Assembly (NCBI GenBank): GCA_015063905.1
Contig: SVTF01000003.1
Coordinates: forward strand, 50,572-114,571
Origin: Oscillospiraceae bacterium
GTDB taxonomy: Bacteria; Bacillota; Clostridia; Oscillospirales; CAG-272
Reading direction: 5' to 3'
DNA length: 64,000 bases
Below, piece by piece: positions 36,595-45,347 of this stretch; the first letter of the stretch is position 1; the number at the start of each line of letters is the position of its first letter. Made by a program: the position numbers and the translations under genes. The notes under the pieces are model-generated. The model saw only the letters and a list, made by a program, of their open reading frames with translations, was not told the DNA's origin and did no database searches.

Positions 36595-37761
36595 TTACAG
36601 TCCAATATCATTCATAAGGCGTTTTGCTCTTTGCGCCTGCTCCTCCGTAATGCTTGCGTTGAGCTTAAGCTCGGCAGCAGAACGCTTGACTCCGCCGCAA
36701 AACAAAAGTCCAAACCAACGCACGACCTCAAAGACGGGCGTAAGCCATTTGTGCTTTTGCAATACGGGATAGCGGTATTTCAATATGTCGTACGGCAAAA
36801 ATACGCGCGACAAGGCATATCCAAGCTTACCCTTTTTGCCCTGCGATATGCTGATCTTATTTTCCGTTGTGCCGTAAACTCCGCCGCACAAAACGTATTG
36901 CTCAAGCTCCAGACTTATGCTATCGGGCTTTGCGCCCCCAAACCACACTTGCGATAAGCGACTCATGCTCTCGCCAAACGTATAAAGTCCTGCTCGCTCC
37001 AACAGCCGCCGCCTATCGTCCGCATGCTCTTGCCCATTCGCGTCAAGCAGATAAAGGTCGATAAAAGGCTTTATGCCGCAGCCACCGTTTTTTATGTGCT
37101 TTGCCGCGTGTGCCACGTGGTAAAAATAGAAAAACTCACAAGACAGGCTGTACCGCACGGTCGTTTCGCCCGCTCTTTGCGCGTTATCCCACACGCCAAG
37201 CAACATCTCGCTTGCCTTATCTCCGATAGCCGCGCCCGTTTCCTCGTCCGTAAGGCTATGATGAAGCTCTACGTGCACTCCACCCTCGGACATCAAGGAC
37301 ACGTCGTGCGAGCCCTCCTCCAAAAGCTTATAGCCAAGCTCATGGACAAGCGCGCGCTTTGCCCCTTCCGCCATCTCTGCTTTTACAAGGATGTCTATAT
37401 CGCTCATGGTTCTCATCCAGGGCTCAGGATAAAGCTTGCGCGTAACGCTTCCCTTTAGCACTATATGATCTATCTTTTCTCTTTCCAAAAGGTCGCAAAC
37501 GCGGGCAAGCTCATATGCTTGTCCCTCGTATCTGTAAGCCGCCAGCATCATCTGCTTATGCAGCTTTTTGCCCGTATCACTGTCGGGCAAGGCGCCGTTT
37601 CGCTCCAACGAGCAGGCTACCAGGTGCGCTACGTCGTGCGCCTTTGAAAGCCTGTAAAGCTCTTCAAGCTCAGCGTCGGAAATACTGTTTGCGGCAAACG
37701 CAAAGCTTTTATCCAAGGCTTGCCGTATCAGATCTATCATAAGTTTTGCCGTGCCGTTCAT
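36595..37761 (-). CDS. Nucleotidyltransferase family protein (NTP_transf_5-like)
   Basis: A 388-residue protein with the polymerase-beta-like motif VLKGSVTRKLYPEPWMRTMS followed by DIDILV, as in the uncharacterised NTP_transf_5 family. A helical N-terminal part contains ARVCDLLEREKIDHIVLKG. The C-terminal half is helical with SCEFFYFYHVAHAAKHIKNG. Family members occur in polysaccharide and peptide clusters; the substrate is unknown. The start at 37761 has GAGGAGGAG. It lies 26 bases after ftsQ at the end of the dcw operon. Confidence 0.75.
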   Translation of the reverse strand: MNGTAKLMIDLIRQALDKSFAFAANSISDAELEELYRLSKAHDVAHLVACSLERNGALPDSDTGKKLHKQMMLAAYRYEGQAYELARVCDLLEREKIDHIVLKGSVTRKLYPEPWMRTMSDIDILVKAEMAEGAKRALVHELGYKLLEEGSHDVSLMSEGGVHVELHHSLTDEETGAAIGDKASEMLLGVWDNAQRAGETTVRYSLSCEFFYFYHVAHAAKHIKNGGCGIKPFIDLYLLDANGQEHADDRRRLLERAGLYTFGESMSRLSQVWFGGAKPDSISLELEQYVLCGGVYGTTENKISISQGKKGKLGYALSRVFLPYDILKYRYPVLQKHKWLTPVFEVVRWFGLLFCGGVKRSAAELKLNASITEEQAQRAKRLMNDIGL

Positions 37762-37787
37762 ATATCTCCTCCTCAAGTATTTTTACA

Positions 37788-38684
37788 TCAGTCAACAAAT
37801 TCCGAAAGGTCAAGCGTGGGATCGGGTCGCGCCGTTGCCGCCGACGGAGTGGAAAGATCAATGTACGCCTTGTCCGCGTACTGCATAGAGCCCTCCGCAA
37901 AGATCTCATAAAGTATTCGGAATTTGACGTCAAGCGACTCCACCGAGCCAAAGCGTATCTTGAATTTCTCGGCGTATATCAAGGCTACGTCAAACTTCTC
38001 GGAGAGAATCACGCCGTTTGCGTCGTCACGGTAGCCGCTATCCGAAAGCGCCGTCAAAAACTCCGACACGTAACGGTACGACTTTTCCTCTTTTACCTCG
38101 TATAAAGGCTCGCCCTCGGTATCGGTCTCCTCAACAGTGTAGTAAAACACTATCCTCTCGCCCACCTTGGGCTCGCGTATCTCGGGCAATATCACCTTTA
38201 CCGCGCCATAGGCTGAATATTTCGTATATGAATCGTTTTTATCCAGCACCGTAAGGCTTGAATCAAGGGCGTAGAAGCTTCCACCGTACTCAAAATAATA
38301 CTCTACCGAAACAAGCTCCACATTGATAGTCACCTTGCCGAAAAGCGACTTTGTGACCTTGACCTTTTGGATAGCGGGCAGATTTTTCTCAATATTGCGG
38401 CGAATTCTCGCGCTCGATCTCCAAAAGAGCCCGTCCCCCTCGGCTATCTCCGCCGCGGCGATGATCTCGCTCTCGTTGAACATGGTAACGTCCCCTGTGA
38501 CCTCGATGCTCTCTATTCTCAAGAGAAAAAACGTTACGACAAGCAATACGGTAAGCAAAAGCGCAAGCAACGACAAGCGCACTATCATTCGGCTCTTTTT
38601 TTCACCAAAACGCACAAGCATCTTGGCTCTCGCGCCCTCAAGCGCCCGTCTGACCTTGTCCTCAGGCCTTATCTGCTCCTTCAC
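37788..38684 (-). CDS. ftsQ: Cell division protein FtsQ/DivIB
   Basis: A 298-residue protein with a basic cytosolic N-terminus, one membrane segment (about 30-53, LSLLALLLTVLLVVTFFLL) and an extracytoplasmic POTRA domain starting IESIEVTGDVTMFNESEI. The beta domain follows with YYFEYGGSFYALDSSLTVL. It links FtsL and FtsB at the divisome. A GTG start with AAGGAAGTGA is used. It is downstream of murG, as usual. Confidence 0.88.
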   Translation of the reverse strand: MKEQIRPEDKVRRALEGARAKMLVRFGEKKSRMIVRLSLLALLLTVLLVVTFFLLRIESIEVTGDVTMFNESEIIAAAEIAEGDGLFWRSSARIRRNIEKNLPAIQKVKVTKSLFGKVTINVELVSVEYYFEYGGSFYALDSSLTVLDKNDSYTKYSAYGAVKVILPEIREPKVGERIVFYYTVEETDTEGEPLYEVKEEKSYRYVSEFLTALSDSGYRDDANGVILSEKFDVALIYAEKFKIRFGSVESLDVKFRILYEIFAEGSMQYADKAYIDLSTPSAATARPDPTLDLSEFVD

Positions 38685-38723
38685 CGTATCACTTCCTTTC
38701 TACATAAATTTCCTTTGGCAAAG

Positions 38724-39827
38724 TTAATGCTCTATCAGGCTCATTATCTCCGCGTAAATTCTTTCATTTGCGTCGCATCGCGCAAAATCCTTTATATTTT
38801 CGGCATATTTCCGCCTTGTCTTTTCATCCTCGAGCAGTCGCTCGATCGCTAAGGTAAGAGAGTCCGACGACAACGTGTCCTCCGTTACAAGCTCGCACGC
38901 GCCGCCATCGTAAAGCCTTTTTGCGTTTTCATACTGATGGTTAGCCGCCGCGTCGGGAAAAGGCACGAATATCGCCGCCTTACCCATAAGCGCAAGCTCT
39001 GATATAGTCATGGCGCCCGCGCGACAGATAATGAGGTCGGCGCCTGCCATCCTCTCCTTCATATCGTAAATATACTCTACCAATGTGACGTTTTCCCTGT
39101 CGCTAAGTCCGCTATCATCAAAGCTCGTCTTCATCCAAGGATAATCTCTCACGCCTGCCGCGTGATAAAACTGAGTGTCGGGATATTTTTGCGCAAGCTT
39201 GGGGAGTATCTTGCACATCTCCTCATTTATTCTTTTAGCTCCGCCCGAGCCGCCAAAGGACAGCACGCGGCGTGCAAAGCCACCTTCATTTTTTATACCG
39301 ACTAAACCATCCTTTGCCTCAAACAGCGTGGGATTTCCAACGCAGACAATGCGTTTCGCGCCGCGCAACGCCCCGTCGGCCATATCAAAATTTGTCATTA
39401 CGCAGTCTATTCTGTGGGCAAGACGACGCACCGCTCTGCCCGGCTTTGCGTTTGACTCATGCACCAAGGTGGGAACACCAAGCGCCGCGCCCGCCGAGAG
39501 CAAGGGATAGCACGCAAAGCCGCCCGTGCCTATGATAACGTCGGGCTTAAAGCTTAAAATCAGCCTTTTTGCCTGCTTTGACGACTTCATCATATAGTAG
39601 AGCGTTTTTAAGTTTCGGGGGTCGATAATGCTATAGCTTGCGCATATATCCAATCTATGCAGCTTATATCCCGCGCGCACGACAAGGTCGTTTGCCTTGT
39701 CGTTGGGTCTTGTGGACGCTACAAACTCAATATGCGCCTCGGGATGATGTCTTTTTATGGTGTTGGCGATGGCGATAGCGGGATTAACGTGTCCACCCGT
39801 GCCGCCGCCCGTCATTAATACTCTCAT
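38724..39827 (-). CDS. murG: UDP-GlcNAc:lipid I GlcNAc transferase MurG
   Basis: A 367-residue GT28 glycosyltransferase that makes lipid II at the inner face of the membrane. TGGGTGGHVNPAIAIAN is the N-terminal glycine-rich loop. FSFGGSGGAKRINE-type residues (SFGGSGGAKRIN) bind the nucleotide, and ICRAGAMTISELALMGKAAI closes the active site. Normal length. Located between ftsW and ftsQ. Confidence 0.96.
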   Translation of the reverse strand: MRVLMTGGGTGGHVNPAIAIANTIKRHHPEAHIEFVASTRPNDKANDLVVRAGYKLHRLDICASYSIIDPRNLKTLYYMMKSSKQAKRLILSFKPDVIIGTGGFACYPLLSAGAALGVPTLVHESNAKPGRAVRRLAHRIDCVMTNFDMADGALRGAKRIVCVGNPTLFEAKDGLVGIKNEGGFARRVLSFGGSGGAKRINEEMCKILPKLAQKYPDTQFYHAAGVRDYPWMKTSFDDSGLSDRENVTLVEYIYDMKERMAGADLIICRAGAMTISELALMGKAAIFVPFPDAAANHQYENAKRLYDGGACELVTEDTLSSDSLTLAIERLLEDEKTRRKYAENIKDFARCDANERIYAEIMSLIEH

Positions 39828-39863
39828 AAATATCCTCCGAAAATGTCAGAATAATATCCTATT

Positions 39864-41117
39864 TTACTTCTTTACCGTTGAATACCTCGATATCGAAAGA
39901 ACTATGCACATTTCAAATATCTGCAAAACAAGCGCCGTTCCTCCCGATGAGAAGAATGGGAGAGAGATACCCGTGTTGGGCATGGAATTTGTTACCACGG
40001 CTATGTTGAGAATGGTTTGCAAAACTATTTTGGTGGTAAGTCCGTAAGCCACAAGCGAAGTAAATTTATCGGGCGCTCTGGACGCTATCCTGTAGCCGCG
40101 CCACAAAAGCAGTAAAAACAGGGCAAGCACCAAGATAGCACCGATAAGTCCAAGCTCCTCGCACACTATAGTAAATATAAAGTCGTTCTGCGGCTCTGAA
40201 ACGTAGCCGTATTTCTGTCGGCTGTTTCCAAGTCCAACGCCGAAAACTCCGCCCGATCCTATGGCATAAAGTCCCTGCCAGGTCTGCCATGCCGCGCCCT
40301 CCGGGTCGGCGTTCTCCAAAAATAGCCAGGTCATTACGCGCTCCTGCGCATAGTCCGAAAACAGCAGCACCACCGCAACCGCGACGACACCCGCGCCGCA
40401 TATCATTGCCATCCATTTTTTATCCGTTCCGCCGATAAGCATAACGGTCAATCCCAAAAGACCGATTATTATCAGTCCCGAAAGATGCTTTTCCAGCATT
40501 ACAAGTCCGCAAATAACGGCTATGGATAGTCCCGGGTAAAGCACGCCGTAGCGGAAATGACCGCCAAAGCGCTGCGAAAGCTCTATCTTGTGCTCAAATT
40601 TGGACATGATGAGCGCCAAAAACATTACGATAGCCATCTTTGCTATCTCCGACGGCTGTATCGTTATCGGGCCTATCTCTATCCATCTCTGCGCTCCGTT
40701 TCCCTCACTACCAACGACAAGCACGGCAAGCAGCAACACCACCGATGCCGCGTAAGCTCCCATGGAAAAGAAGCGCCAGAACCAAGGCTTTGCGAATATC
40801 ACAAACACCGTTCCGATAGATACCGCCGCCACGATAAAGATTATATGCCTTTTTACGTAATACAGGCTGTCCCCTGTTTCGATCTCCGCGGTATACGCGC
40901 TGGCACTGTACACCATTACCGTTCCGAATATGCAAAGTGCCAACACTATGATAAGAAAATACACGTCGATGCCGCCGCGCTCAAACGCGCGACCCTTTTC
41001 ACTGTTCTCCGAGCTATGTATCTTCTCTAAATAGATAGGGTCACGGCGTTCAAGACTGTTTTCGTAGGAATTATTCAGCTTTTCCACACCGCGCACGAAA
41101 AAACCTCTTTTTTTCAC
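39864..41117 (-). CDS. ftsW: Lipid II polymerase FtsW (SEDS family)
   Basis: A 417-residue polytopic protein with about ten membrane segments. An unusually long charged N-terminus of about 50 residues precedes the first segment. The SEDS features GNGAQRWIEIGPITIQPSEI, GLGNSRQKYGYVSEPQNDF and the C-terminal PNTGISLPFFSSGG are intact. It polymerises septal glycan with the PBP encoded upstream. It uses a GTG start with AGGAGGGG. murD, which often lies between mraY and ftsW, is absent. Confidence 0.95.
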   Translation of the reverse strand: MKKRGFFVRGVEKLNNSYENSLERRDPIYLEKIHSSENSEKGRAFERGGIDVYFLIIVLALCIFGTVMVYSASAYTAEIETGDSLYYVKRHIIFIVAAVSIGTVFVIFAKPWFWRFFSMGAYAASVVLLLAVLVVGSEGNGAQRWIEIGPITIQPSEIAKMAIVMFLALIMSKFEHKIELSQRFGGHFRYGVLYPGLSIAVICGLVMLEKHLSGLIIIGLLGLTVMLIGGTDKKWMAMICGAGVVAVAVVLLFSDYAQERVMTWLFLENADPEGAAWQTWQGLYAIGSGGVFGVGLGNSRQKYGYVSEPQNDFIFTIVCEELGLIGAILVLALFLLLLWRGYRIASRAPDKFTSLVAYGLTTKIVLQTILNIAVVTNSMPNTGISLPFFSSGGTALVLQIFEMCIVLSISRYSTVKK

Positions 41118-41167
41118 CGTATCCCCTCCTTTTCATTATAAATTTCAGTAAAGTTCAGCAAAAACTC

Positions 41168-42238
41168 TTATATTATCGCGCCGAATACGCCAAGCGCCGT
41201 TAATATCACGCTTACGACAAAGAAAACCGTTACTATCTTTATCTCGCTCCAATTGCAAAGCTGGAAATGATGATGCACGGGAGCTTTTTTGAATATTCGT
41301 TTTCCGTGCGTCGCCTTGTAATAAAGCGTTTGCATAAGGCTTGAAAGCATCTCGAACACGAACACAAAGCCCATGATGATGACCGAGATAAGCTCTCCCT
41401 GCATAATGGCGCAGCCCATAATGATGCCGCCTATGTAAAGCGAGCCCGTATCTCCCATAAACACCTTTGCGGGATAATGGTTGAACACCAAAAAGCCGAG
41501 AAGCGCGCCAAGCAAGGATGCCGCTATTACCGCGCTGTATCGGGGCATTGCGGGCTGATACATAAGAAAGCGTCCCGCTACAAGCACAGGTAACACGATA
41601 AGACCCATGGACACGGCACTGCCAATGCTTGAAGCCAGACCGTCAAGCCCATCCGTGATGTTGGTGCTGTTTACAAATCCCACGATGACCAACAGATACA
41701 AGGGATATGCCAAAATACCAAGGTCCACGCGAACGTTTGAGAACGGAATATGCAATACCGTGGGCAGATTGTTGGTTATTCCCATCATGGCAAGGTATGC
41801 CGCCGCGACGATTATCTGAAGTATCATTTTCTGGAACGAGGTCAAGCCCTCGTTTTCCTTTTTGACAAGCTTTTTGTAGTCGTCAACAAATCCGATGAGC
41901 GCGTTGCCCACGCCAAGCAGCAGCGTCAGCGCGAAGGGCAATATGGCTTTGTCATCCGTGCGCCCAATAATTCCCGATCTCTCCAGCACTATCCACAAAA
42001 GCAGCACCGCAAGCGAGGCTATGATAAAGCAGATGCCGCCCATCGTTGGCGTTCCCGCCTTGCCGCTATGCTCCTTTACGTACACGTTTATCGGCTGATT
42101 CATCTTTTTTGATCTGAGTATCGGAATTATGATCTTTCCCGCCACGCAGGTCAACAAAAACACCAAGGCGCATACTATTGCCGCCTCTATCGCCATCTTG
42201 TGATTATATCTGAGTCCCTCTAAAAGTCCGTAAAGCAT
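41168..42238 (-). CDS. mraY: Phospho-N-acetylmuramoyl-pentapeptide transferase MraY
   Basis: A 356-residue membrane enzyme with about ten hydrophobic segments that makes lipid I. The acidic motifs GFVDDYKKL, NITDGLDGL and FMGDTGSL and the basic VHHHFQL loop are present. Located between murF and ftsW; normal length. Confidence 0.97.
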   Translation of the reverse strand: MLYGLLEGLRYNHKMAIEAAIVCALVFLLTCVAGKIIIPILRSKKMNQPINVYVKEHSGKAGTPTMGGICFIIASLAVLLLWIVLERSGIIGRTDDKAILPFALTLLLGVGNALIGFVDDYKKLVKKENEGLTSFQKMILQIIVAAAYLAMMGITNNLPTVLHIPFSNVRVDLGILAYPLYLLVIVGFVNSTNITDGLDGLASSIGSAVSMGLIVLPVLVAGRFLMYQPAMPRYSAVIAASLLGALLGFLVFNHYPAKVFMGDTGSLYIGGIIMGCAIMQGELISVIIMGFVFVFEMLSSLMQTLYYKATHGKRIFKKAPVHHHFQLCNWSEIKIVTVFFVVSVILTALGVFGAII

Positions 42239-42298
42239 CTATATCATTCCCTTCGTTTATATGTCTTAGAAATTGCCGTTTCTGTTATTTATTACCGC

Positions 42299-43726
42299 TT
42301 ATTTGGCAAAAGCCGCGTCTGCCACTCTTTCAAGGCGCAATGACCTGCTCGCCTTGAAAAGCACCGCGTCGCCCTTTTGCAGCATACCGCAAAGAGCGCG
42401 CGCAAGCTCATCCGTGCCATCAACGTCGCTTACCGATATCACTCTTTCACAAGCCACACCGCAAGTCTTTGCGCTCTCGGCTATGATCGCGCCGCCGCTG
42501 CCCAGAGTCAAAAGCGCGTCAATTCCCTTGTCCGCTACGTATCTTCCTATATCCGCGTGCATGGCATCGCTATCATCTCCAAGCTCGCGCATGTCGCCAA
42601 GCACGGCGATCCTCTTGCCGTCAACCTTTAGCGCCGCAAGCGTGTCTATAGCGCTGCGCATGGATTCGGGCGAGGCGTTGTAGCAGTCCATAACCACAGT
42701 CACGCCGTCCCTATCCTGTATGCTTTGCCGCATGCTTTGCGCATAGTAATCAGCAAGCCCAAGTCTTACGTCATCCTCGCCTGCTCCCAGCAGCATAGCC
42801 GCCACGGCGGCAAATGCCGCGTTGTACACAAAGGCGCGTCCTATAAGGTTTATTTTTAAATCTCTGTACGTCTTATCCTCAACGCATAGGTCAAATCTCG
42901 TGCCGTCCTCGCCAACGCGTATATTGAAGGCGTTGACCGTACAACCGTTTTGCCCGTCAAGACCCACGTACAGCGTTTTTATATCGGCGTCCGTCTTGGG
43001 CTTTATCTCGCGCAGCAGCGGCTCGTCACCGTTAAGCAGCAGATAACCGCCATCGCAAAGCCCCTCTGCTATCTCAAGCTTTGCGCGCGCGATGTTTTCC
43101 CGCGTTTTGAGATATTCAAGATGAGATGAACCCACGTTTGTCACCATGGCAACCTTGGGCAATGCCGTAAGCGTCATGCTGCGTATCTCGCCCAAGCCGC
43201 TCATTCCCATCTCAAACACCGCCGCGTCACACTCTCTCGGCGCCTCCATCAAGGACATGGGCATGCCGATAACACTGTTAAAATTGCCCTGCGTATAGTA
43301 AAGCGCTCTGTGTCTTTTGATTATCGAGGCGCAAAGCTCCTTTGTCGTTGTCTTGCCCACGCTGCCCGTGATAGCAACTGTATCGATGGCTTTGCCCGAA
43401 CGGTAGCCCCGCGCGGTCCTTGAAAAAGCCTCTACACTGTTTTCCACAACGGCAAACGCCGCCTCTCTTCCCGAAATATCGGTTGGCACGTACTCGCAAA
43501 GCACGCATCTGCACCCAAGGTCCAATGCCTTTGATATATAATCGTGTCCGTCCACTCGCTCTCCGCGCGTGGCAACGAACATCGTGTTTTCGTCCGCCTC
43601 TCTGCTATCGGTGCAAACGTATTCAAAATCGCATCCGTTTTGCGCCGAAAAGTCATAAAGCTCACCCGAGCACCACATAGCCACGTCACGCATGTTGGCT
43701 TTACCCAAGCCGAGTTTGATCTTCAT
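42299..43726 (-). CDS. murF: UDP-MurNAc-tripeptide:D-Ala-D-Ala ligase MurF
   Basis: A 475-residue Mur ligase. The N-terminal domain binds UDP. The central domain has ITGSVGKTTTKELCASI for ATP and FEMGMSGLGEI. The C-terminal domain contains DCYNASPESMRSAID, typical of MurF. CGGAG precedes the ATG, and murE ends 12 bases upstream. Confidence 0.96.
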   Translation of the reverse strand: MKIKLGLGKANMRDVAMWCSGELYDFSAQNGCDFEYVCTDSREADENTMFVATRGERVDGHDYISKALDLGCRCVLCEYVPTDISGREAAFAVVENSVEAFSRTARGYRSGKAIDTVAITGSVGKTTTKELCASIIKRHRALYYTQGNFNSVIGMPMSLMEAPRECDAAVFEMGMSGLGEIRSMTLTALPKVAMVTNVGSSHLEYLKTRENIARAKLEIAEGLCDGGYLLLNGDEPLLREIKPKTDADIKTLYVGLDGQNGCTVNAFNIRVGEDGTRFDLCVEDKTYRDLKINLIGRAFVYNAAFAAVAAMLLGAGEDDVRLGLADYYAQSMRQSIQDRDGVTVVMDCYNASPESMRSAIDTLAALKVDGKRIAVLGDMRELGDDSDAMHADIGRYVADKGIDALLTLGSGGAIIAESAKTCGVACERVISVSDVDGTDELARALCGMLQKGDAVLFKASRSLRLERVADAAFAK

Positions 43727-43738
43727 ACAGTCTCCGTT

Positions 43739-45277
43739 TTATCCATAATATTTTTTCACAAGCTCTCCGCATATCTCTCTCTCCGAGAAGGGATGCCTGC
43801 CACTCTTATCTATCTCGTATTCCTCATGACCCTTGCCCGCAAGCAAGATAATGTCGCCGCGGCGCGCGTTTTTTATCACGTATTCTATCGCCGCGCGTCT
43901 GTCCTCGATAACGGTGTAGGTGGCACCGTCATCAATACCGCATATAATGTCGTTGATTATGTCAATCGGCTCCTCGGAGCGCGAGTTGTCGCTCGTGACC
44001 ACGAAAAAGTCCGCCATTTGCGAGGCTATCCTGCCCATCAGCGAGCGTTTTTGCCTTTCCCTGTCGCCTCCGCAGCCGAAAAGCAGCACTACCCTCTGCC
44101 CCCGCTTTGCCATCTGTCTTGCCGTTCTGATCAGATTTTCAAGCGCGTCGGGCGTATGAGCATAGTCGATAAAAACTGAAAAATCGGCTCTGTTATCCAG
44201 CTTTATTCTCTCCAGCCTTCCGCGTATGCCGCGAAACGACGAGATGGCGTCCTTTACGTTGCGCGGGCTGACTCCACACATGGTGCACACCGCTATTGCC
44301 TCCAGCGTGTTCATCACGTTGACACGCCCCGGGAGCGACGTCCTTACACGCAGTCGCATCTTGTGCGACGAAAGCTTATATTCCGTGCCCGTGGGCGCGA
44401 TAAAGCGAACGTCAACCGCCGAAAGCTGCGCGCTCCTGCCCTCTGCCGAGCAGGTGCATATCTCGCCCTCGTAGCTATCCGCTATCCTCCTGCCGTATTT
44501 ATCGTCGATATTTATCACCGCGCGCCTGCTTTGCGAAAACAAAAGGCTCTTTGCGGCAAAATATCTTTCCATATTCAAGTGAAAATCAAGATGGTCCTCG
44601 CTCAGATTAGTGAACACCGCCACGTCAAAGCTGATGGGCGCCACTTTGCGCAAGGCAAGCGCGTGCGACGTGACCTCCATTATAACGTACTCCACCCCAT
44701 CCGACACCATAGCGGCAAGTATTTTATAAAGCTCGGGGGGATCGGGCGTTGTCATATTGGCGTTAGCGTTGTCGCTCCTTATATCAAGCGGAGCGCTGAG
44801 CGACGTATTGCCCGTGGTCCCTATCTGTCCGCAGCGCAATCCCGCGCTTGAAAGCACGTGGTATATTATGGAGCACACAGATGTCTTTCCGTTAGTCCCC
44901 GTAACGCCGATAAATTTCAGCTTGTTCTGGGGATTTGAGTACCACGCGGCATACAGCCTTGCGTAAGCCTCCCTCGTGTCCTCAACGGCTATCAGGGGCA
45001 CGTAACAGTTGTACGCGTTGACCCTACCATCCATAAGCGCGTCTCGCGATATCACCGCCGCCACGGCTCCGTGCTCACACGCCTCCGCAACGTAGGCATG
45101 CGAATCGGTGTGGACGCCCTCCATGGCTATATAAAGTCCGCCGATAACAACCTTTCTGGAGTCGCAAAATATATCTTTTACGTCTGTGTTTGGGGCGGAA
45201 AGCCTGAGCAGCTCCGACCCTTGAGTATATATATCGTAATCTATTCCCGATTCAAATAACAATCTTGACAGTAACAT
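43739..45277 (-). CDS. murE: UDP-MurNAc-dipeptide ligase MurE
   Basis: A 512-residue Mur ligase that adds the third amino acid. The ATP loop is GVTGTNGKTSVCSIIYHVL, and VTSHALALRKV and FTNLSEDHLDFH follow. The C-terminal DNSRSEEPIDII contains the D-N-x-R type motif associated with meso-diaminopimelate, so the peptidoglycan probably has mDAP. CGGAGG precedes the ATG. It lies after the pbp gene. Confidence 0.95.
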   Translation of the reverse strand: MLLSRLLFESGIDYDIYTQGSELLRLSAPNTDVKDIFCDSRKVVIGGLYIAMEGVHTDSHAYVAEACEHGAVAAVISRDALMDGRVNAYNCYVPLIAVEDTREAYARLYAAWYSNPQNKLKFIGVTGTNGKTSVCSIIYHVLSSAGLRCGQIGTTGNTSLSAPLDIRSDNANANMTTPDPPELYKILAAMVSDGVEYVIMEVTSHALALRKVAPISFDVAVFTNLSEDHLDFHLNMERYFAAKSLLFSQSRRAVINIDDKYGRRIADSYEGEICTCSAEGRSAQLSAVDVRFIAPTGTEYKLSSHKMRLRVRTSLPGRVNVMNTLEAIAVCTMCGVSPRNVKDAISSFRGIRGRLERIKLDNRADFSVFIDYAHTPDALENLIRTARQMAKRGQRVVLLFGCGGDRERQKRSLMGRIASQMADFFVVTSDNSRSEEPIDIINDIICGIDDGATYTVIEDRRAAIEYVIKNARRGDIILLAGKGHEEYEIDKSGRHPFSEREICGELVKKYYG

Positions 45278-45347
45278 TCAAAGCCTCCGAAATATTTGGT
45301 TTCCCTTTTACTTCTTTTTCTTTGAACGTTACAGTGCTTTTTAAGCT